Origin: Sphingomonas sp. UBA978
Lineage (GTDB): Bacteria > Pseudomonadota > Alphaproteobacteria > Sphingomonadales > Sphingomonadaceae
Assembly: GCF_002292295.1 (NCBI RefSeq)
Contig: NZ_DBBS01000020.1
Location: forward strand, 1-56,413
DNA: 56,413 nt
Reading direction: 5' to 3'
Numbering within the stretch: the stretch's first letter is position 1; each line of letters begins with the position of its first letter. Both the position numbers and the translations under genes were made by a program. This document shows positions 49,812 to 56,413 of the stretch, in pieces. The notes below the pieces were generated by a model. It had not been told where the DNA came from. It saw only the letters and a list, made by a program, of their open reading frames with translations, and did not search any database.

Positions 49812-51328
49812 GCTGCCGTCTCCTGTTCGGTTTTCTCGTGTCGAACGCCCTCGCCGTCGAAGCCACGCGCGCGTGCCCAGGCGACCGCGGCGATGCGACG
49901 ATTGACGCCGATCTTGGCGTAGATGCGCGCCACATGGTTGCGCACGGTATTGCCAGCCACGTCGAGCGTCCGCGCGATCGTCTTGTCGTCATAGCCGCGG
50001 CAGATCAGCGCCAGCACGTCGCGCTCGCGTGCGGTCAGGTCATCGAGACCGGGGCCCGCGACGTCGGGCTGGGGCGCGCGGAGTCGAGCCAGCTTGTCCA
50101 TGATCGAGCGGCTGAACCAGCTCGTATCCTTCATCACCGCCTCGATCGCCTCGACCAGTTCGAGTTCGGTCGCCTTGCGCTGCGTGATGTCCTGAAACGC
50201 CCACAGGACGCAGGCGTCGTCACCCAGCCGAATGGCTTCCGTGGAGACGATGCAGTCGATCGTGGTGCCGTCCTTGGCCTGGACGCGCGCTTCGTGGCCG
50301 CGAAGGTCATGGCCGCCGTCGATCGACGCCTCGATCTCGCGACGTTTGGCGTCGCTTTCCCACAGCTCGATCTCGCCGAGCGGACGATCGATGATCTCGG
50401 CCGCGTCGTAGCCGGTCATCTCGGTGAAGCTGGCGTTGACTTCGCACAGCAGATGGCCGTCGCGCACGCCGATCGCCATCGGCACGGGCGCGAGCTGGAA
50501 AGTGCGCGTGAACCGCTCCTCGCTATGCCGCAGCGCGCCTTCCGCCTTCCGGCGTGGCTCGAGGTCGGCGAAGGTGAACAGCATGCAGGGCTGGTCGCCC
50601 ATGTCGATCGGCTGCCCTGCCACGATGACGAGCCTGGTTCCGCCATCGGGCATGGCGAGTTCGGCCTCCATCTGCGGGATGGTCCGCCCCTCGGCGAGAC
50701 GTTCCTTGGCCAGATCGCGCTGGTCCGCGGCACGCAGCACGTCGATGTCGTACACCGTCCTGCCCAGCACCTGATCGCGGTCGTGCCCGGTCATCTCGAG
50801 GAAGCCCTGGTTGACCTTCACGAAACGCAGGTCGCTCAGGCGGCAGATCACCGCAGGCGCGGGGTTCGCGTTGAACGACTGCTCGAAGCGGTCTTCCGCC
50901 TCGAAGCGCGCCGACACGTCCTGCATGATGAGCACAAGGCAGGCCGGTTCGGCGTCGTCGGCATCGTTGAGGACGAGGCTGCGCACCTGATGCACCCAGC
51001 GCGGTGCATCCTCGCCCGCGACGGTCACTTCGACCACGACTTCGGAAAAGGCGTCGCCGGCGACCACGCGTTCAATGGGATAATCGTCGGCCTCGAGACG
51101 GTGATTGTTGCGGTAGCGCAGCTGAAACCGTGAACGATACTCGTCCACCGTCGCGCCGAGATCGGCAATGTCCTGCACGCCGTGCATGGCCAAAGCGGCG
51201 TCGTTCGCCCAGAGCAGGCTCTGGTCGGGATCGATCAGGATCACGCCCTCGTCGAGACCGACGATGATCTGGCGCAGGTGGCGCAGATCTGCGGTCTCGC
51301 GCAGGGATTTGAACGAAGCCTCGGCCAT
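49808..51328 (-). CDS. Triple-PAS LuxR-type transcriptional regulator
   Basis: 506 residues with three PAS domains (about 15-140 with LRQIIVGLDEGVILIDPDQS; 150-270 with FNANPAPAVICRLSDLRFVK; 280-400 with FQLAPVPMAIGVRDGHLLCE) and a LuxR helix-turn-helix at the C-terminus: DLTARERDVLALICRGYDDK and NTVRNHVARIYAKIGVNRRI. There is no kinase domain and no receiver, so signal sensing and DNA binding are in one cytoplasmic protein. Embedded between two CsbD genes, it is likely to control the stress cluster itself. The PAS cofactor (heme, flavin, none) cannot be told. Confidence 0.9.
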   Translation of the reverse strand: MAEASFKSLRETADLRHLRQIIVGLDEGVILIDPDQSLLWANDAALAMHGVQDIADLGATVDEYRSRFQLRYRNNHRLEADDYPIERVVAGDAFSEVVVEVTVAGEDAPRWVHQVRSLVLNDADDAEPACLVLIMQDVSARFEAEDRFEQSFNANPAPAVICRLSDLRFVKVNQGFLEMTGHDRDQVLGRTVYDIDVLRAADQRDLAKERLAEGRTIPQMEAELAMPDGGTRLVIVAGQPIDMGDQPCMLFTFADLEPRRKAEGALRHSEERFTRTFQLAPVPMAIGVRDGHLLCEVNASFTEMTGYDAAEIIDRPLGEIELWESDAKRREIEASIDGGHDLRGHEARVQAKDGTTIDCIVSTEAIRLGDDACVLWAFQDITQRKATELELVEAIEAVMKDTSWFSRSIMDKLARLRAPQPDVAGPGLDDLTARERDVLALICRGYDDKTIARTLDVAGNTVRNHVARIYAKIGVNRRIAAVAWARARGFDGEGVRHEKTEQETAA

Positions 51329-51334
51329 GACGGA

Positions 51335-51700
51335 TCAGTCGCGGCGACCGTGGACGAGCCAGGCAAGGCCATAGCCGACCATTGCCGCGGCAAGGGCCCA
51401 GATTACGGGCTGATCCTGCACGGTCTGGGCCGCGATCTTGCCCCCCTTCTGCGCACCGTCGGCAACCCGCTCGCCGGCCGCCTTCAGACGCTCACGCGCT
51501 TCCTCGGCCAGTTCGGGGGCGCTGTCGATCGCGTCTCCGACGATCGACCTGGCACGGCCGTAGCTATGCTGCGCGCCGCCTGCGACCTGATCGACCACGC
51601 CGTCGACCTTCCAGTCGCGGCTGTCGACGGCATCGCCGACCGCCTTCTCGACCTTGCCGCCCACATAGCGGGCGCCGCCCTGAAACTCGTCCTTGTTCAT
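51335..51700 (-). CDS. CsbD-like protein with C-terminal membrane anchor
   Basis: 121 residues: MNKDEFQGGARYVGGKVEKA and VGDAVDSRDWKVDGVVDQVA are a clear CsbD N-terminus. A helical linker (ELAEEARERLKAAGERVADG) and a terminal membrane helix QPVIWALAAAMVGYGLAWLV follow, with RRD at the end. This resembles the ElaB/YqjD-type tail anchoring. Six bases separate it from the regulator gene. Confidence 0.82.
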   Translation of the reverse strand: MNKDEFQGGARYVGGKVEKAVGDAVDSRDWKVDGVVDQVAGGAQHSYGRARSIVGDAIDSAPELAEEARERLKAAGERVADGAQKGGKIAAQTVQDQPVIWALAAAMVGYGLAWLVHGRRD

Positions 51701-51748
51701 GATCGATTCCTGGTAAAATGAAGAGTAGAATGAAGACGCGGCCTATCG

Positions 51749-52069
51749 TTACGGCGCGACGCCGCAGCCTGCGGCGGCCTTGCCGACGGCCAATACGATG
51801 GCGGGATCCTTCAGCTCTCCCGCGACCCGCAGGAGGTCGCCGACCGTCAGCACACCGGGCGTGGCGTCGCCCCGGCGATAGGCCGCGGCGGCACGGCCCA
51901 GCGTCTGAAGCTGGCCGAGCGACAGGTCCGATTGCAGCCGGGTGCCGACGCAGTCCGCACGTTGCTGATCGAGCCCGTAGCGCTGAAGACCCGTCGAGAT
52001 ACGGGTTGCGGGCGCAGCGCACGCGGTCAGCGTCAGTGCACCCATGCACGCCATCACCAATGTCTTCAT
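51749..52069 (-). CDS. Small lipoprotein of unknown function
   Basis: 106 residues starting MKTLVMACMGALTLTACAAP, a lipobox with Cys17. The mature part (GLQRYGLDQQRADCVGTRLQ, SDLSLGQLQTLGRAAAAYRR) carries two further Cys (DCVG and AAGCG) and a helical composition. I recognise no named family. Probably periplasmic side, outer-membrane anchored. Confidence 0.7.
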   Translation of the reverse strand: MKTLVMACMGALTLTACAAPATRISTGLQRYGLDQQRADCVGTRLQSDLSLGQLQTLGRAAAAYRRGDATPGVLTVGDLLRVAGELKDPAIVLAVGKAAAGCGVAP

Positions 52070-52118
52070 GCGCTGTTCCCTCGGCCGGGATCGCTGCGTT
52101 GCGGCCGGTTCGAGCGTT

Positions 52119-52361
52119 TCAACCGTCGATAGGATGTCGCGTTCCTGGTATTTTTGCCGGTGCGCTTGGTTGTAAAATACCATCGCTGTTGCCGCGCGCT
52201 CGATCCCAATAGAGTTGCTCGAAGCGCAAATGGAGCGATCGCGACGTCGGGTCCGAACTCTCCGCGGCCAGCCGGCGATGATCGTCTGCACGCTTGAGAA
52301 GATAGTCTCGCTCTTCGGCGTCGGTTCGTGGTGTCGATTGGGACGGGGCAGGATCGGTCAT
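52119..52361 (-). CDS. Small conserved hypothetical protein
   Basis: 80 residues from the ATG at 52361: AEERDYLLKRADDHRRLAAE and SLHLRFEQLYWDRARG. A short helical, charged protein of a type I have seen in sphingomonads near stress genes; function unknown. Confidence 0.5.
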   Translation of the reverse strand: MTDPAPSQSTPRTDAEERDYLLKRADDHRRLAAESSDPTSRSLHLRFEQLYWDRARGNSDGILQPSAPAKIPGTRHPIDG

Positions 52362-52710
52362 GGCACCAACTGCTACCACCGCACCGCGCAGGCCCATATC
52401 GTGCCAAAATACCCAGTGCCTGGTAGATCTGTATCCGCGAACGAAAGCCGGGGCGGTTCGATGCCAGGGGCGTCTGCTCGGTCAGGCGGGAGCGCGCCCG
52501 TGGCGCGGTTCGTTCGCAAAAGCCGATCCCGTCGTTGTGCGTCGGCAACGACACGAACAGAAAATGATTTTCTTTTATCGTTCTGCCTGCCACCCTGCCG
52601 TCGGGAAACGAGGATGTGGATCGATGGGCGGCGACGAGACCGTTTGCGGCAGGATGGATGGGTGCGCCGTGACGACCGACGGGTCGACTGGCGGCGGGGC
52701 CGGTGGGCCG
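52362..52710. other. Upstream region of the mannanase genes
   Basis: About 350 bases with no supported gene. A short palindrome GAAAATGATTTTC at 52560-52572 might be an operator. In-frame ATGs at 52624 and 52654 precede the preferred GH26 start. Confidence 0.35.
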
Positions 52711-53691
52711 ATGTGGACGCGCCGCAATACGCTCTTGTCCGCCGTTGCCTGCACGTTGCTCTCCGCAACGGCGTCCGCCGGGCATGGTGTCGCCTTGGCG
52801 ACGCCCGCTGCCGATGCGGGGGCCCGCGCGCTCTATGCCTGGCTATGGTCGCAATATGGCAAGCGCACGCTGACCGGCCAGCAGGAGAACCCCGGCCTGC
52901 CACGCGACGAACTCGCGTATATCGCGCGGGTTACCGGTCGCCAGCCGGCGCTGCTCGGCCTCGATTACATCGACCCGGCGGACTGGGGCGGCGTGCGGGA
53001 GCGCGCCCTGGCGTGGCATCGGCGCGGGGGTATCGTGACCCTGTGCTGGCATTGGGGCGCCCCGACGACCGGCACCGGCTACGAGAATTCCAAAAAGGAC
53101 TTCGACGTCGTGGCGGCGCTTCGCGCGGGGACGGTCGAGAACCGCGCGATGCTGGAGCAGATGGATGCGGTCGCCGGCGAGCTGCGCTGGCTGCGCGATC
53201 GCGGCGTTCCGGTACTGTGGCGGCCTTTCCACGAATTCAGCGGCGACTGGTTCTGGTGGGGCAAGCACGGGCCGGATGCGTTCCGGCGATTGTGGTCGAC
53301 GATGTTCACGCGCTTCGGCGACAGGCATCGGCTGACCAACCTGATCTGGGTGCTGGGCTGGGCCGGGCAGAACGTCGACCCCCGCTATTATCCGGGCCGG
53401 TCGATGGTCGACGTCGCGGGGGCGGACATCTACGCAAGCGACCACGGCAATCTGGCGCCGATGTTCGCCGCGGTGAAGCGCATCGTCGGCGAGACCGTGC
53501 CGATCTGCCTGCACGAGAACGGGCCGATCCCCGACCCGGCGCTGCTCGGTCCCGACGCCGACTGGCTGTGGTTCATGACGTGGCATACGCGCTGGCTGAC
53601 CGAGGCCGTGCAGAACCGGCCGGACACGCTGCGTGCCGCCTATCGGGCAGAGCGCTATCTGACCCTGGACGAGATCGCGCGGCGGCGATGA
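52711..53691 (+). CDS. GH26 beta-mannanase, exported
   Basis: A 326-residue glycoside hydrolase with the signal TRRNTLLSAVACTLLSATAS (Tat-like or lipoprotein-like). The acid/base Glu175 lies in LWRPFHEFSGDWFWWGKHG and the nucleophile Glu269 in PICLHENGPIPD, the standard GH26 pair; GIVTLCWHWGAP and ADIYASDHGN frame the active site. It hydrolyses internal beta-1,4-mannosidic bonds of (galacto/gluco)mannan. It is followed 34 bases later by a GH5 enzyme, suggesting joint mannan breakdown. The ATG at 52711 is chosen as the Met directly before the signal; longer in-frame starts read as non-signal sequence. Confidence 0.9.
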   Translation: MWTRRNTLLSAVACTLLSATASAGHGVALATPAADAGARALYAWLWSQYGKRTLTGQQENPGLPRDELAYIARVTGRQPALLGLDYIDPADWGGVRERALAWHRRGGIVTLCWHWGAPTTGTGYENSKKDFDVVAALRAGTVENRAMLEQMDAVAGELRWLRDRGVPVLWRPFHEFSGDWFWWGKHGPDAFRRLWSTMFTRFGDRHRLTNLIWVLGWAGQNVDPRYYPGRSMVDVAGADIYASDHGNLAPMFAAVKRIVGETVPICLHENGPIPDPALLGPDADWLWFMTWHTRWLTEAVQNRPDTLRAAYRAERYLTLDEIARRR

Positions 53692-53725
53692 TGTCGCTGC
53701 CGCCTATTCACATGAGGACGAAGAC

Positions 53726-55060
53726 ATGACGATCGATCGACGCACGCTGCTGGGATCCTCGGCGCTGATAGCGGGCACCACGGCGTTCGCGGGGCTTCAT
53801 GCCGCGGCCCCGGCGCGCACGCCCTTCGTCACGCGCGAGGGGATGCGGCTGATGGCGGGCGGGCGCCCGTATCGCTTCGTCGGAGCGAACATCTGGTACG
53901 CCGCCTTTCTCGGTGCCGATGCTCCGTTCGGCAACCGTGCGCGGCTGCGGCGCGAACTCGATGCGCTGAAGGCGATGGGCGTCACCAACCTGCGCATCCT
54001 GGCGTCGGGGGAGGAGGGGCCGTTGCGCAATGCGATCAAGCCCGGTTTCCGGGGCCCGGGGCCGGACTATAACCAGGCGCTGCTCGGCGGGCTCGACTAT
54101 GCGCTTGCCGAGATCGGCCGTCGCGACATGCGCGCGACCTTGTACCTGACCAACTTCTGGGAATGGTCGGGCGGGATGATGACCTATCTATGGTACGTCA
54201 ACGGCGGGCATTATATCGATGCGAACGATCCCGCGCACCCCTGGCCCGCCTTCGCCAACGCCAATGCCGCCTTCTACGGCAACGACAAGGCGGTCGGCCT
54301 CTACCATGATTACGTCCGCGCGATCGTCACCCGGACCAACGGCGTGACGGGCAAGCCCTACGCCCAAGACCCTGCGATCATGGCGTGGCAACTCGCCAAC
54401 GAACCGCGACCGGCGGGGGACATGGCGCATGCCGACCTGCCGACCTTCTACGCCTGGGTCGGCAGGACCGCGCAGTTGATCCGCTCGCTCGATCCGCATC
54501 ACCTGATCTCGACGGGATCGGAGGGGCTGAAGGGCGCGCTGGAGCAGGGCGACATCGTGCTTGCCGAGCATGGCATCGCCGAGATCGACTATCTGACCGC
54601 GCACATCTGGCCCAACAACTGGGGTTGGGTCGAGCAGGCCGACCTGCCGCGCACCTTTGCGCGCGGCGAAACGCTGAGCGCGGACTATCTGCAACAGCAC
54701 GTCGGCTTCGCACGCCGGCTCAACAAGCCGCTCGTCGTCGAGGAGTTCGGTTTCCCGCGCGATGGCGGCAGCAACGATCCGGCGGCGGCGACCACCTATC
54801 GCGATCGTTTCTACGGCCTGATCTATGCCGCCGCGGAGCGCGACATGGCCTCGGGCGGGCCGATCGCCGGCACCAATTTCTGGGCGTGGAACGGGGAGGG
54901 GCGGGCGGAGCATGCGGATGCGCGGTTCAAGCCGGGCGATCTGCAGTATCTGGGCGATCCGCCGCATGAGCCGCAGGGCTGGTACGGGGTGTTCAACAGC
55001 GATCGGTCCACCGTCCGGCTGATATCGCGGCATGCGGCGGCCGTCGCGGCGATGCGCTGA
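53726..55060 (+). CDS. GH5 (mannanase-type) glycoside hydrolase, Tat-exported
   Basis: A 444-residue enzyme with a Tat signal MTIDRRTLLGSSALIAGTTA. Catalytic Glu226 in MAWQLANEPRPAG and nucleophile Glu340 in VVEEFGFPRDGGS; FVGANIWYAAFLG, TNLRILASGEEG, TNFWEWSGGMMTYLWY and YLTAHIWPNNWGW are typical of the GH5_7 endo-beta-mannanase group. Partner of the preceding GH26. Eight bases separate its stop from the convergent halogenase-like gene. Confidence 0.9.
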   Translation: MTIDRRTLLGSSALIAGTTAFAGLHAAAPARTPFVTREGMRLMAGGRPYRFVGANIWYAAFLGADAPFGNRARLRRELDALKAMGVTNLRILASGEEGPLRNAIKPGFRGPGPDYNQALLGGLDYALAEIGRRDMRATLYLTNFWEWSGGMMTYLWYVNGGHYIDANDPAHPWPAFANANAAFYGNDKAVGLYHDYVRAIVTRTNGVTGKPYAQDPAIMAWQLANEPRPAGDMAHADLPTFYAWVGRTAQLIRSLDPHHLISTGSEGLKGALEQGDIVLAEHGIAEIDYLTAHIWPNNWGWVEQADLPRTFARGETLSADYLQQHVGFARRLNKPLVVEEFGFPRDGGSNDPAAATTYRDRFYGLIYAAAERDMASGGPIAGTNFWAWNGEGRAEHADARFKPGDLQYLGDPPHEPQGWYGVFNSDRSTVRLISRHAAAVAAMR

Positions 55061-55068
55061 GGCGGCGG

Positions 55069-56413
55069 TCAGCCGACCCTTGGCATCTGCTGCGCCATCG
55101 CGGCATTGGCTGCGCGCATCTGGTGGAGCGCGCCGGTGATCCGGTCTTCGTCGAGCGCGTCGACGACCGGATCATAGCCGTCGGGCACGATGCCCTGGCC
55201 CAGCATCACCGCGACCCAGCTGGGGATGGCGAACAGTTCGTCGTCGTAGCGGAAGATGCGACCCTTTTCCCGGAACAGCGCGATCTTGCGGCGGAGCGTG
55301 TCCGGCAGCGGCATCGTGCGGACATGGTTCCAGAAGGGCGTGTCGTCGCGGCGGGTCGCGGCGTAATGAAGGATGATGAAGTCGCGGATCGCCGCATATT
55401 GATCGCGCATCAGCCGATTGTATTCGTCGCGCTCGACATCGGTGAAGCGGCGGTCGGGGAACAGCCCGAACAGCTTCGAGATACCCGCCTGGATCAGGTG
55501 GATGCTGGTCGATTCGAGCGGTTCGAGGAAGCCGCCGGCAAGCCCGAGCGCGACCACGTTGCCCTCCCACAACCGCGTCCGGCATCCCGCCTTGAACGAC
55601 AGCCGCCGCGGCTCCCCGCTCGGCGCGGCGTCGAGATGGGCCATCAGCACGCGCTCGGCCTCGTCGTCGTCGACGAAGGCGCTGGCGTAGACATGGCCGT
55701 TGCCGGTCCGGTGCTGAAGCGGGATTCGCCATTGCCAGCCGGCGCGATGCGCGGTCGACCGGGTGTAGGGCAGCAACGGCTCGGTCCGTGCGGTCGGCAC
55801 CGCGATCGCCCGGTCGCAGGGCAGCCAGTGAGACCAGTCGTCGAACCCCACGCCCATCGTCTCGCCGAGCAACAGACTGCGAAAGCCGGAACAGTCGATG
55901 AAGAGGTCGCCGGCGATGCGGCGATCGTCGTCGAGCCTGACCGCCGCGACATGGCCCCGCGCGTCGCGCTCGACGCCGACGATCCGGCCCTCGATCCGTA
56001 CCGCGCCCTGCGTCTCGGCATGGCGGCGCAGCAACGCCGCATAAAGCGAGGCATCGAAGTGATAGGCATATTCCAGCCCCGACAGCGGCGACCGCGGATC
56101 GGGCGAAGGATGCGCGAAGCGGCCGTGCCGTGCCGCCACCGCCGACATCGCGTAATCGTCGATCGGGCCGATCCCCTCGCGGCCGCGGAGCTTGAGCCAG
56201 AGCTGGTGGAAGTTCAGCCCTTCGATATCGCGGCCGTGCGTACCGAAGGGGTGGAAATAGCGGTCCTTGCCATCGGTCCAGCCGACGAACTCGATGCCCA
56301 GCTTGGGGGTGCCGCCGGTCGCGCGCAAGAAATCGGCCTCGTCGATACCGAGGCGCGCGTTGAAGCCGCGGATCGGCGGGATCGTCGCCTCGCCGACGCC
56401 GACGGTGCCGATC
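55069..56413 (-). CDS. Flavin-dependent tryptophan-halogenase-like protein (N-terminus outside window)
   Basis: 448 residues of the PrnA/PyrH superfamily are visible, beginning within TVGVGEATIPPIRGFNARLG. The WxWxIP motif is GWQWRIPLQH, and LFIDCSGFRSLLLGE, LGLAGGFLEPLESTSIHLIQ and RDFIILHYAATRRDDTPFW are diagnostic. True halogenases have a catalytic Lys a few residues before VGVGE; that stretch lies just beyond the window and cannot be checked. In sphingomonads and xanthomonads such genes recur beside TonB receptors of glycan loci and their natural substrate is largely unknown, so halogenation should not be assumed. Confidence 0.88.
   Translation of the reverse strand, partial: IGTVGVGEATIPPIRGFNARLGIDEADFLRATGGTPKLGIEFVGWTDGKDRYFHPFGTHGRDIEGLNFHQLWLKLRGREGIGPIDDYAMSAVAARHGRFAHPSPDPRSPLSGLEYAYHFDASLYAALLRRHAETQGAVRIEGRIVGVERDARGHVAAVRLDDDRRIAGDLFIDCSGFRSLLLGETMGVGFDDWSHWLPCDRAIAVPTARTEPLLPYTRSTAHRAGWQWRIPLQHRTGNGHVYASAFVDDDEAERVLMAHLDAAPSGEPRRLSFKAGCRTRLWEGNVVALGLAGGFLEPLESTSIHLIQAGISKLFGLFPDRRFTDVERDEYNRLMRDQYAAIRDFIILHYAATRRDDTPFWNHVRTMPLPDTLRRKIALFREKGRIFRYDDELFAIPSWVAVMLGQGIVPDGYDPVVDALDEDRITGALHQMRAANAAMAQQMPRVG

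Noticed and set aside
1..56413. CRISPR array, rRNA, prophage structural genes or secondary-metabolite synthases
   Set aside because: None seen on either strand: no regularly spaced repeats, no rRNA-like sequence, no phage head/tail or NRPS/PKS motifs.

Overview
The window is 56.4 kb of GC-rich DNA with alphaproteobacterial, Sphingomonas-like content. The signs are a TonB-dependent receptor with an STN domain and a FecI/FecR pair, a tryptophan-halogenase-like flavoprotein beside mannanases, a DUF5695 relic, GH127, an entericidin, CsbD proteins, and IS5/IS701/IS630/IS3 relics of types common in sphingomonads. Placement is by gene content only; there is no rRNA or complete tRNA to confirm it.

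Layout. (1) 1-3583, minus strand: etfA (cut by the window edge), etfB and a dimethylglycine/sarcosine-dehydrogenase-like flavoprotein that probably feeds electrons to ETF. (2) 3.6-9.8 kb: an AT-rich patch and a scrapyard of broken IS elements (IS5, IS701, IS630, IS3) around one intact soluble chemoreceptor and a broken ABC ATPase. (3) 9.8-21.9 kb: a decaying catabolic island. It holds a ROK regulator, Zn-alcohol dehydrogenase, acyl-CoA dehydrogenase, thiolase, 2Fe-2S ferredoxin and a CaiB/Mcr-type enzyme that look intact, with truncated or frameshifted AraC, ferredoxin reductase, nitroreductase, SDR, acyl-CoA ligase, nitronate monooxygenase and integrase genes between them. A 3.93 kb block (14963-18890) sits inside the ligase gene, and its two ends are the two halves of one SDR gene, as if a DNA circle opened in the SDR had integrated there. 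Two diverged copies of an integrase-leader/tRNA-3'-end-like sequence lie near both edges (8.8 and 21.2 kb).

(4) 22.1-48.1 kb: the most interesting block. A DUF5695 pseudogene is followed by GH127 (beta-L-arabinofuranosidase), an Ldh-family imino-acid reductase, a DUF885 zinc peptidase and GH43. Then come a D-hydroxyproline-oxidase-like flavoprotein, a DapA-like deaminase, a two-cysteine 4-hydroxyproline epimerase, a GntR/FCD regulator, an amino-acid permease and an S9 prolyl-type peptidase. FecI, FecR, a TonB receptor, and M16 and M28 peptidases close the block. Read together they look like one route for plant hydroxyproline-rich glycoproteins (extensin-like): strip arabinose from hydroxyproline, cut the peptide, import it, and convert 4-hydroxyproline toward 2-oxoglutarate. 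Four GTATAC-type inverted repeats in front of the GH127 operon, between the oxidase and deaminase genes, and before the S9 peptidase and the FecI gene suggest a shared regulator, most simply the GntR/FCD protein. The last enzyme of the pathway (2-oxoglutarate semialdehyde dehydrogenase) is not in the window.

(5) 48.5-52.4 kb: a stress-type cluster on the minus strand (entericidin, membrane protein, two CsbD-like proteins, a triple-PAS LuxR regulator, small lipoprotein). (6) 52.7-56.4 kb: a beta-mannan locus with GH26 and GH5 mannanases and the start-truncated halogenase-like gene.

Long genes outside the scrap/island zone are free of frameshifts, whereas nearly every relic between 4.1 and 23.7 kb has indels or deletions. 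This argues for real gene decay rather than sequencing error.
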